Part shown: positions 1-12,100 of the stretch, piece by piece
How the letters are laid out: each line of letters begins with the position of its first letter
Numbering within the stretch: position 1 is the first letter of the stretch
Assembly: GCA_964017125.1 (NCBI GenBank)
Contig: OZ024902.1
Span: 37,633,626-37,697,625 of the forward strand
Reading direction: 5' to 3'
DNA: 64,000 nt
Source: Flabesymbios commensalis
Lineage: Eukaryota; Annelida; Polychaeta; Terebellida; Flabelligeridae
Translations under genes and position numbers: made by a program
Notes under the pieces: generated by a model
Database searches by the model: none
What the model was told of the DNA's origin: nothing
The model's input: only the letters and a program-made list of their open reading frames with translations

Positions 1-174
1 TTAATGTAAAATGCACCATAATATTAGCAGTATTTTTTTATTCTCGCACTCCCCACAGTGATTTCACTTTAAAACGTCTATCGATATAAACCCATATCAC
101 ACTGTGATGTGAACTACAATCTATGGCAGTTATGTCATTTTTGTGATTTGATGGTGCCCACTATATATCTTCAG

Positions 175-2378
175 ATACAAATATCAAGACCTGCTACGGG
201 TGCTATGCTGGGGCCACGGGGAGTTTCAGCAGCAGTCAATTGGTAAGTTTGAAAAACCCCATCATAATATATGTATAATATATGTACTACATATCCTACA
301 TTTTGGCCAAATTATTGTCTACCACACCAATGTTCTATTTCCAGACACAGTGCAAGTGTGGCCGAACTTTTCATGAGACCTGTCCGTTGTCACGGGTGTT
401 TTTTTTCGGACACTGCCATTTATGCAAAAAAATGTCTGGTAAGATAGGTCTTTTAGCACACAATTTCAAACCAACACCTTCCACTACTTATAATCCTACT
501 GTACACAAAGTAAAACCTAGTATATGCTATTTTATTGTTATTATTAAACAAGAACGTGTATTGTAAGTTTCGATTGGAAAAGTTTGAGAAGAAGAAATCA
601 AAAATGTGATTGGAAATAACTAGTACACGACGCTCCAGTCTAATATTTTACTATGTAGTATCAGTCTGTGACATGGAACACTTTGTTAAAATGTTGATAT
701 TAAACAAGAACGTTTATTTTCAGTTGCAGTGGAGAACAGCGGAGACAGAAGGAGGACGAAAGATAGTTAGCACATCGTGTTTTAGTCAAATATATATAAC
801 ATGATACTCTAGTGTAATATTTCACCATGTAGGATCAGTATGTGACATAAAACACTTCGTTAATAATGTTGATATTAAACAAGAACGTTTATTTTCAGTT
901 GCAGTGGAGAACAGCGGAATAAGGAAGAGGACGAAAGATGGTTAGTACATTGTGTTTTAGTCAAATATATGTAACATGATACTCTAGTGTAATATTTCAC
1001 CATGTAGGATCAGTATGTGAGATGAAACACTTCGTTAAAAATATTGATATTAAACAAGAACGTTTATTTTCAGTTGCAGTGGAGAACAGCGGAGAAAGAA
1101 GGAGGACCAAAGATGGTTAGTACATCGTGTTTTAGTCAAATATATATAACATGGTACTCTAGTGTAATATTTCACCATGTAGGATCAGTATGTGAGATGA
1201 AACACTTCGTTAATAATTTTGATATTAAACAAGAACGTTTATTTTCAATTGCAGTGGAGAACAGCGGAGAAAAGAAGAGGACGAAAGATGGTTAGTACAT
1301 CGTGTTTTAGTCAAATATATATAACATGATACTCTAGTGTTATATTTCACTATGTAGGATCAATATGTGACATGAAACACTTCGTTAATAATGTTGATAT
1401 TAAACAAGAACGTTTATTTTCAGCTGTAGTTGAGAACAGTGATATAACATGATACTCTAGTGTTATATTTCACTATGTAGGATCAATATGTGACATGACA
1501 CACTTCGTTAATAATGTTGATATTAAACAAGAACGTTTATTTTCAGCTGTAGTTGAGAACAGTGATATTAAACAGGAACCTTTATTTTCAGTTGTAGGGG
1601 AGAACAGTGGGCAGAATAGCGGGACGAAAGATGGTTAGTACATCGTGTTTTAGTCAAATATATTATTATTTCTGGTCACTCTGTGAACAGCATGTACACA
1701 ATAAACCTGGATGACGTTGCGATTATTTTCAGATGTTATCAGTGTTGTTGGTATTTTGGGCGGACAGGGACAAGGGAAGAGGAGATATATTGTGACACCA
1801 GACGAGTTAAAAAGATATGAAGAGGAAGGGTTATCTGCTTGGCAGATAAATGCTGTATTGCGGGTATGTACATAAGTGTAATAATGACCTTGATTCTATG
1901 TGATGTGACATGGATTAAGGAAAGTATACTTTAATATTCGGATGATTTACTTTTGTTACAGAAAAGACATGGCACAACGCAAACCACAGAACACAAGAGA
2001 TTGAGAAGAACAACACCAAACCTTTTTTCCGCGCTGACGGAGGGAGAGGCTAGAGATCTAGCGAGCGATTACGGGATGATTTTTAAAACCGATATCACAA
2101 CTGCATCAACGAGCATAATCTCAGAAACTGAGAAACTCCAATTGAGGTAAGGGCATTTCACTTGTTACTTCATTCCTGAATTAATTAATGTTTTGTATAG
2201 AAATTCTGAGTGTGTGAGGTTTCATGAACAATTTCGTTTCACACTTAGGAACTCCCTGGAGAAAATTTTGGAAAAAGTGGAGCGACAATTCCATGAAAGA
2301 TCTGTATTCTCCTTGAGGACTCACCAGTTTGGTCCTGCTGCGGTGAAGGCAACGCTGGAAGCGTTATTGGACCTCTAA
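175..2378 (+). CDS. Spliced gene with PHD/RING-like zinc finger and tandem microexons (5' end outside window)
   Basis: Not a family I can name. Exons read by splice sites: 175-242, 345-438, 42-nt microexons (724-765, 899-940, 1074-1115, 1249-1290, 1592-1633), 1733-1863, 1962-2146 and 2201-2381, with a TAA at 2376-2378. Phases agree throughout: exon 1 enters in phase 1, exon 2 leaves in phase 1, the microexons are 1-1 symmetric, and the next exon enters in phase 1. Exons 1 and 2 together give CYGC, then CKCGRTFH-x2-C and CHLC, a C4HC3 arrangement like a PHD or RING-v finger. That would suggest chromatin or protein binding, which is inference. The microexons encode a hydrophilic repeat close to VAVENSGERRRTKDG. 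The last three exons encode about 165 residues with a charged helical stretch (KILEKVERQFHER). The gene is convergent with the minus-strand gene ending at 3,105. Confidence 0.6.
540..1640 (+). repeat. Tandem 175-bp array carrying a duplicated 42-nt exon
   Basis: Exon starts at 724, 899, 1074, 1249 and 1424 are exactly 175 bp apart. Copies then follow at 1547 (123 bp) and 1592 (45 bp), where units are internally deleted; a degenerate unit lies near 549-600. Each unit has a polypyrimidine-like stretch ending TTTTCAG, the 42-nt exon and a GTTAG donor. The copy at 1249 has CAA in place of the acceptor CAG, with another AG six bases downstream that would keep frame. Copies at 1424 and 1547 lack their own donor. 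Confidence 0.85.
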
Positions 2379-2646
2379 CAGGTAAGCAGTTGTTTAATGG
2401 ATGATGACTACATGGTAATGTCACAATGAGTAACGCCGTTTTGATAATCCCAATCAAATATAATCCAATGCAAATTATGTGTTTGATTTTTTACTCGTCT
2501 CAGTATCACAATTACAATTACTTGTTATTTACGACGTGCAATATTACGGCAATGTCTTAAACCAAAAATGAAGAAAATATCAATGATGTTTGATTTGTTT
2601 ATTGCAGATGGGAAGAGCCCTATGGTGACGTCTCTCCGCAGATGAT

Positions 2647-2652
2647 AATAAA
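2647..2652 (+). terminator. Polyadenylation signal AATAAA
   Basis: AATAAA lies in a short 3' untranslated exon that begins at 2608 after TTGCAG. The donor CAG/GTAAGC at 2381/2382 sits three bases after the TAA stop, so the 3'UTR is probably spliced. Confidence 0.6.
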
Positions 2653-3104
2653 ATAATACTATACATATTTTATTGCTTGCTTCTTTTATTTGAATGCACC
2701 TACTCTAAAAATCTGAAAGACGAAATTTATTCATTTTTTCAAGCACTGCACTTTCTTTGAAATCTTCTGTGGCTGCACATATTTTATTCGCTTTCTTGTT
2801 ATCACATGGCAGCCAATGCTTCACCAGCCAAACCATCGCTTCTTTCAACAGGACCTGCCTCGCATACCATATACCTATGAAACTGAATAATTCATACACA
2901 TTAGAATCATTACCAAAAATAATACTCATCTCATTCTGTATTTAGTTAATTATATTTTCCTATATTTTTTCTCCAGCTACTTCATTAGATATATATGGAA
3001 GCTTTGAATTTGTAAAAAATTAAATACAATTTATTATAACAAACTCCTTAATTTGAACTGTTTAAACTATTTATAATTACATGTGTAGGCCCATATATAT
3101 ATGA

Positions 3105-3110
3105 TTTATT
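3105..3110 (-). terminator. Polyadenylation signal of the minus-strand gene
   Basis: AATAAA on the minus strand (TTTATT on plus), nine bases beyond the TAA at 3119-3121 of the last open exon. The convergent plus-strand signal is about 450 bp away. Confidence 0.5.
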
Positions 3111-3118
3111 ATTTCTTC

Positions 3119-6100
3119 TTACATCTTCCCCTTCGCTGCTTCAGATCGCACAAATCGCTTAAATGTTGCCCCACAATACCTCAGGCTGTGTCACGGAACT
3201 GAAAAATATGATACACATAATATGAAGATTATTTTAAATACGGTTATAAGTTTAATCACAATGTATCAATCCTGAAGTACAAATTCGTAAAACAGGTGTA
3301 GGCCTACCTCTTATCCACTGCTGCACTGTACAGAAAATGCCCCACAACCGCATTGTAAATTATACACTCAGCCTGTAAATGGGAAGTAATTAATTAATGA
3401 ATTCTTTCAAATAGCTTTTCAACTGTCGATAACAACCATTACCATATTAAGACATACTTGACATAGTTTATGTCAACGATTTTCGCTAACTTTTCTCCTC
3501 CGTGAAAACGCCTTTCCCAAAACCTTTGCTTTGCGAATTTAATTCATTATGTATGAAAGCGTAGTTCCTAAGAGAAGTCATAAAACACATGATACATTAC
3601 GAAGTACAGCATATATGAGAGAGTCTCATTTGTAAACATACATTATTTGTTATACCTTATAAAACCTAATAGACTTCAACGTAATGTTAATTCATTTTAT
3701 AATTTGTTCCAATAACATCAAATATTATGAGCGTAAATAAATGTATATTACCTTTGTGCATCTGTTTCGCAACTTGCGATTTCCTGCAGATGAAGTAGCA
3801 TATGTTGTTTCTGAAAGAGAAAAAGTAAATGATGTTAAATAACTGAAGTGAAGGGATAATAAAGCAGTTTTTGTGCAAAAACAGTTGAACAATGCAAAAT
3901 TAGAAAAACGGTAATACTTACGTGGCTATTAATGAAATCTTTCCCTACGCGATCTGATATTGATTTCTCATTGTCAAGTAAGTCGTTCTGAAACAAACCA
4001 ATATAAAGTCATTATAAGCATAACATCATCCACAATTTTTATATCTGGATATACTGTGGCATACATATAAGTATCTTTCTTCATCGTATTATTTTAGAAT
4101 ATTAAGCAAAGACAGACAGACAAATATTTTATTGACATTATTGACTTATTTGTCATAAAAAATGATAGTATATATGTACATATCAGTTTAAAGTATTGAA
4201 GTATTCGACGCTTCTTGCACACCCCTCCCCTCTCCCAGATCCGCCACTGCATATACAATATGACTGATTAGCTACAATCCTAGGACAATTTACATGGTAT
4301 CACACACAGAATTGAAATCGTGTAGAATGGCGGCATTGCCATAACAAAACACTGGATATTGCGATAAAATAACAGATACATGATTACTGTATGAACATTT
4401 TCGAAGGAAATGCCGATATGTGCACATAAGGGTCTATGGTGTTTATGTGTTTCCCACACCAAAATTCGAGTTAAAATAGCTACTATGTATGATCTACAAA
4501 TTATTAATGGCAGCAAAGAAGACACTCTGGATATCGTAGAAACCTAACGATATATACAAATGCATAATCATGTTACCGGAGTATGTACAGTGTTGTAGTA
4601 AAACAATGTTATATCGTATTTTAAAATTAAAACATAATCTCAGACAAATAGAATAGATGCAAATAATCTCACTTGATGGAGAAACAGCTGAAGCTGACAT
4701 GGCTCCTCCAGTCCCTCGTCATCTGATGTTAGTTCGTCTGGAAGCAAAATGGCGTCAAAATATAAATACTTGTGTCAGCCTGCTACAGCATTTCTAAAAT
4801 CGTATAGTTCAATGGGGATAAATATTAATGCTTACCAGCACTTTTTTTTTCAAGGAGAATTTTCTTCAGCATATCATGAGCAGTCTGCAAAAAACAAACA
4901 TCAAAAACATTTAGTCAATGGTGTTTAAAATAATAATTTAAATGTGAACGCTCTCTACTTATTATACTTATTATACTTACAATCCCAGAAGCCATTAGCT
5001 TATTATACTTACAATCGCGGAAGCCATTTGTGTTCTATCAATCTCTTGTGGCGCTGTCTGTGTGTCATTTGGGACAGAAACCTCAGTAATAGCTGTATAA
5101 AACATAAACTAAATTTAGTGATCGATAATATTTAGTAGCCTGAAAAATTTCGAGAAATTGTGACAAGTACGTCTTTATTACATGTACCCTGTGGTATAAT
5201 TCTGGTGAAACACAGATGTTATATTTTAGTCAATTAAGTGAGTTTATCATAGAGTGCCGTTTTAATTAAACAAATAATTTGATGCATATCGAGTGCTGTA
5301 AATTTTAAATTATGCAAATTAAAAAAAAAAAAAAATCCTATGATTTAGAGGTGAAATAGACAACAATTCCTGCGAAATTTCATGGAAATGTGTTGTCAAT
5401 CATCGACTGGTGAAATCTGCGAAATACATGCCGGTAGATATAATATTTATAATGGAAAAAACACGCCCAAGCCGCTTCAATTAATTTGGTAAGATGCTAC
5501 AACCATTGGTTTGGTAATGTGCTGAAATCAATCCATTCTAGATGCCATTAACTTACTAGCTACGTTTAGCGGAGTTGTCTTGCTTTCTTTCCGCCTTGCT
5601 TTATCTGTGTCATGAGAAGTCTGCAAAAAACATACGATTAAGATACGTAAATCAATGGTGTTTTAAAAATAATTGTACCTTAAATGTGAAACGTTTATCG
5701 ATTATTATACTTACAATCGCGGAAGCCATTTGTGTTCTATCAATCTCTTGTGGCGCTGTCTGTGTGTCATTTGGGACAGGAACCTCAGTAATAGCTGTAT
5801 AAAACATAAACTAAATTTAGTGATCGATAATATATAGTAGCCTGAAAAATTTCGAAAAATTATGACAAGTACGTCTTTATTACATGTACCCTGTGGTATA
5901 ATTCTGGTGAAACACAGATGTTATATTTTAGTCAATTAAGTGAGTTTATCATAGAGTGCCGTTTTATTTAAACAAATTATTCGATGCATATCAAGTGCTG
6001 TAAATTTTGAATTATGCAAAATAAAAATCGACTGGTGAAATCGGCGAAATACATGCCAGTGCTTATAATATATCAGGAAAACAGCACGCCACAGCCGCTT

Positions 6101-9100
6101 TAATTAATTTGGTAATATGCTGAAACCATTGATTTGGTAATATGCTGAATCAAACCTATTTTAGATGCGACATTTTCCTCTTGTACACAGATATTAGTTT
6201 GAATGGCCGTGGAAACTACGGTATGCTTTCCTCGAATTTTCTTTTTTGGACGCCCGTATTTTCTTGATTTCAACTTCCCATAATTAGCACCAGGACTACG
6301 CGTTTCTGTGGATGAGGGTCGTTTTGCGACGACTGTTTGTGACAGCTGAAGTCCGTCTTCGAGTGGTACGTGATCTTTGGCTTCACCTAGTAGTTTTTTT
6401 TAGTTTGCTATCTAAAATGTGGAGATAATCACTATCCTGAATAAGGTAAATAGTGTCTGACAAGTCTTTAAGCTTTTGCTGACATGTCGATATGGTGGCA
6501 GTCTTTTTCTGCTTTTTCTCAATGATGATTTCTGGCCGTTTTTTTTGTTGGGCTGTGCCACTGCCAATATCACATGAAGTAGGAGAATCTGTTTTATTTT
6601 CCACCCCCCCCCCCCTCCCGACGCAATCGTGATCAATATTTAATACAGGATTTGAAGTGTACATTGTCCCCAAGTCATCCCATGTGTTTCCAGGTACGTG
6701 CTTCAAAACAGCACATATGTGCTTGCATGGAAGAAGGTGTTTATTCCAATCTTTGCATGTGCAATGGGGTAATTTTTCTTCGTTTCCAAATTCCACTGTG
6801 TGCTTTACGTTAGCACAGCTTTCACTAACAACAGTGAACGTTTTGTACCCATTCTCAGCGACATCCGTCTTGTCTATTTCGTCGCCAGTAAATCTCCTCA
6901 TAACATGGTGGACGATGTCACGTGGCCGGTTGTGGAGGAAGCAGGGAATCACCGGTGAGTACATACTGTACTGTACAGACAGCTTTATATTAAGTTGCAT
7001 ATACCTGTGAAATGAGAATAGTAATAATAATTTAAGCTATTGTTATTGGATTTTTTTATCAGTAGTATGTAGGGCTATTGTGGTGTATGCGTGGCGTTTG
7101 TTGCACAAATAGTGCGTCGCTCAATACGATTTCGTTTAAATTTTAGGGGTTTTTTTTAACTTGAATTTTTTTTTCTCTAACCAACTTACTTTCTGATTGA
7201 ATCAGGAAAGTAGTCCTTTCAACAGAACAGTGACCAGTTCACTTAGGGGACAATTCTTGTAGCCGTCCAGATATGTGTACTTCAGTGTCTCGTTCTGTCT
7301 TTCTAAACCATTGTTGGTGTTAATTGTGAGTCTTTCGTTGGAATCTCTGTACCTATACGCCCATCTCTGAAATAAACAGTGATCGTGTTTTGATGCGAAT
7401 TCGACAGACTAGTTTATAATATTGCTATTTTTGTTTTTATTTAATTGTAACCAGAACTAGTTCACTTTAGGCAAATAGAGGCTACTTGCTAAAATGAATC
7501 CATCTATCATTTCTTAACCATCCGGGTAATATCAGAATAATACATGTAATATTGTTAAGTATTATTGAAAATATTTTAGACGGAAAAATAGTGTAGTATT
7601 TTATTTGGTAAAATTCTTCCCTAATTACATGCTATTTTTGGCATTTTTAAGTTAATATGGAACAGCACCAGCCGTGCATATATATGTGTAATGTTAACAA
7701 CCTCAATTTCTGGCAACCATGTATTCGTCAGCCAACTCCGAAATTTACTATTTCTGATCCACCACTGACTGCTTTGCAGTAAATGGAGAGCTTCCTGAAA
7801 ATGATCTCCATCTGATGTAGCAACATCCCTTAATAAACCAAGTACTTCATCTTTATGGTTAGGAACACCATGATCTCGCTTACTACACCACTCCACCCAT
7901 GCCTTTTCACGGTGAAATTCGCAAAGCAATACTTTGCTTTCTGGAAAATATTTATAATCGTGATAAACATAGCAACAATTTCTTCAATGCAAATTTTAAA
8001 GTGAAATACTATATGCTTGAATATAATTTTTTCCCCGTGTATCTAAGAGTTGTTTTGAAAATGATAATAATACAGTGTATCCTGTACACACAAGAATGGC
8101 TTGGGGACAAACAAGCTCTTATAAATAGCTAATTTGCATATGAAGATCGAACGAGAGATTCAATCGAAAGATTCAACGAGTGGGTCAGGGCCCCGTTTTA
8201 TCAACGTTAAAAGATACGAGCTCAATGAGCTATTAATACGAACTCGTTTCTTTTCGGGATGATAAAAGGGGCCCATAGTGCTCGTATCCTCCCTATACAT
8301 GTTAAGGAGGGAGACATACGAAGAAAGTCAACGAGCTTTTTATATTCTCGTAATCGGCAGGCAAAGGTCACGAGAAATAATAAGAGCTCGTTTGTTTTTG
8401 TAGGATAAAACGGGGCCCAGGGGCGCGTTTTGGTACGTTATTCTCCAGATTTCTTGTGACCTAATTCCTACCGCTTACGAAAATGAAAAAAACTTGTTGA
8501 CTTTCCTCGTTTGACTCCCTCTTTAACAAGTATAGGGAGGATACGAGCACTCTAACCCACTCACTTAATCTCAACGATCCTCATATGCAAATGAGCTATA
8601 TCTGAATGATAATGATGTTGAAACGGGGCCCTGGTTTTGACAAGAGAGTTTTTTCTTTTTGGAGAGGAACAAACAACAATACCAATCAAAAGTTATTGTA
8701 ATCGATAACAACACTTCGCACCTCTCTTGTAGCAAGCAGGGTGTTACATCACCTTGTCCCCCTTAGTTTAACCCTTAGTACACCAGATTTTGCTTTGGAC
8801 AGGTCATTAACAATACAATTTATTAATTTTGGGAAAATAATGTTTTCAGAGTAGACAGGTTTCTGTTTATCAATCTTGTATAACTGTATGACATTTAAGA
8901 CAATGATTCGATTACCGGGCCAGACGTTTTCAATAGATTGAATCTCTGCTCTGCTGAAATCGACCATGAAGTTTTTCAGACTACATTCTGCATTCCATTC
9001 TCTAAATATTTTAAGGGCTTCTGTGATGCTACAGGTGTCTTCGTGCTCCACGACGAAGAACCCCACTACTCAGTAGTTATACAGTAGTACTGTATAAGCC

Positions 9101-12100
9101 TCGTTAGTCCGCACCTATTAAAAAGGAATTGCATGTATCATTTTTTTTAAATGATAATAACCTCAGCCTTTCACGTACAGTTTAAATACACACAAAATAG
9201 TTTTTAAGTATGTGATGTGTTTTATGTATTAATGGAATAAATGATTGGTGGCGTTAATAGTGAGATGAAAAAAATATGAAATAAATTATTTAGTACTGAC
9301 ACAAAGAAAGAAGAGAGGTAGAGCATAACGCGTTGTTCTGTACGTCGCATCCAGAAGCAACATGCCGGTACCGTACATCCGCATAAGCCTCTTCTGCCAA
9401 GCCGTTTGATAACACAATAGCAGTGTTTGTTCGGTAGTTTCATTAGTTTCATTAGACATGATATGTGGCCGAAAGTATATTGTGTCACCAGAATGACTAT
9501 CTTGCCTATTAGAAAGGAGTACTTTCAAGTTCCCTTGATCAATCTGAAATACATTTTATCTAGTCATACCATGTACAGCACTTTAGCTGAATATTTTTAT
9601 ATATCAAGTCGCTAATACATAATTATTGTCATATTAGCTTACCCTATATTTACATCCCTGCAAAAATAGATTGGCGTTTATGACAGAATTTTTTGGGGGG
9701 ATAAATTTCACCTTAGAATGCTGTAACATTGACCGAGCACTTTGCATATAATTCCGAATATCGGTGTCTGATGGGTAGTATCTGCACCTGGTTGGTGGTG
9801 GCATATCTCTTCCTTGAAACAACTGCTTCACAAATGTCGTTATATGTCTTTTCATTTCAGTAACTTTCCTCACTCCACTATGTGCTAACTCTGTGATTTT
9901 ATCCACAATCCTGTCATGCACAGGTTCTCTCATTCCCGCAGCCTTATAGGGCGATGACATAATAGAATAATAAATGTATTAATGGTGTGTACAGTAAAAC
10001 CGCACTAAAATAGAGTAATCAGGGTATCCGCCAGAGGGGTTTGGGAACTCACCGGACTTAAAAGCATGTTGTCAAAAAATATTGAGGTGTAATAGATATT
10101 TCATATTTAATATTATACACACTAAAATTTTCAAAAAAAACATATGGGAGAATCCTCAGACCTCCACCACTTTTGAATCCTCCGATCAGACATTCCTGGC
10201 AGAAACCCTGGTAACGTAACGGGAAATTATTTATTACATTATTTATCTATGCCCTCATAAATAATTCGATCACATAATATTGTAATTTTTACATATCATT
10301 TGACTCACGTCGTTAACAACCGGATGCCCCACATGCTCTTCTGTGGTAGGCAACCGCATGTAATATTTTGTAATCATGCTCGATGAAACGCCTTTTTCAA
10401 TCAATTGTCGTCTAATTTTGATTACTTCAGACTTGGGAGGTATTTCAGTGTACTGAAAAGAAGAACGATAAATAGCAGATTTGGCATTTCATCGATGGTA
10501 GCCTACGAGTATATCTTACCATAAATTAGCACCAACTAAATCTAATTCTTAGCACATGCAATATTATGAAAAGAGTGATGCGTGTAATATAACAATTACT
10601 TCGGGCTATGGTCATAGGATAAATCTTATCTTGGACCTAGTACACATCATACCACATAATACCTTGTAATCCGGCAGTTTGATAATTTTGGTGATGTAGA
10701 TCGTTGCTGGGCAATCAAGTTTCTTAGAAACTTGCACCATTCTTCTCTTTTTGGTAAAGTTATGATCAGAAACCTAAACAATGAAGATTTATCCGTGATT
10801 TCTTACATTAGGCCTGGGGCTGTTTCAATAAAAATATAGTGGCCTTACTCAGAGCTTAAATTGGCATGAATAATTTTAAAAATTCTTTTTTTTTAATGTT
10901 TCGAATGTGAAAGTTTCTATTCATTATATTTATTCATAAAAAAGTAAACTTTATCGATGTGATGGGTTGGGCGGGGGTAGCAGCGAAATATTGTTTTTTA
11001 AGAGAGCTTTCAGAAAACAACCCCAGGCCTACATAGTCATGAACCATATTAGTATCATACATATCGGATATGTTCATCTCTATTAATTTTAAAATGCAAC
11101 TATCGTTCAATCAGTGGGTGGCTTACACATTTGTAGGAAATTGTGGTATGTTACATATGTATTGGCTTAATGCATGTAGCATCAAAATTGCAATAGTAAA
11201 GACATAAACCTCCTCGGTAGACGCATGCGTTCTTTTCCTGCTATTTTTGTCTGAGCCCTGGTGACATTGAAACACCTTCCTTCCAGCGAATATAAAGGGG
11301 GTACCATCAAAATCTACGTCGCATGACATTTTACCACCTGCATGCTGCCAGTATAACCGTGAATTAGCTGGATCGCGACGAAATCTAGAAAAAAACCCAC
11401 ATAATTATGTCAATTCACATCTTATGTACCATTAGACCCTGGGACATATATGCCTATCAATATGAACATTTTAATTATGACATTCCCGGAATGTATAAGC
11501 CATTCCAGCGCAGGGACCGTCTTTAGACGTCAGAATCTGACGTCTACAGATGTCGGATTCTGGCGTCTAAAGACAGTCACCACACGAAAAGAATTAAAAA
11601 AATTATGAAAGCCGTAGATCCATAAGATCGGTATTCAAATGAAGTGGCGGAAAGAGCTGACTAAGTCATTTATTATGATTTGGTTTCAGCGTTGTAAGGG
11701 TTAATTTACTGATTTATGACATCCCTGTATTAATTTTAATGATTGAATATATGCCATATAGCATGTCTCTGAACTGCGTTCAATACCCTTAGCAGATATA
11801 ATAGATACAATACAGGTGTATAAATGCTTAAATAACAACAACAATCAAGGTGTGAATGAATTATTTCCCGTGACATCCCTGGGATATTTATTCATGACAT
11901 CCCTTGGATGCAGTAATTGTAAATAACGATCCATGACATCCCTGGGATGCAGGAATTGAGGCCCTAAATATTGATTCATGACATCCCTGGGATGCAGTAA
12001 TTGTAGAAATAGATTTATCCACATCCCTGGGATGTAGTAATTGTAAATATTGAATCATGACATCCCTGGGATGCACTAATTATTATAAATATTGATTCAT

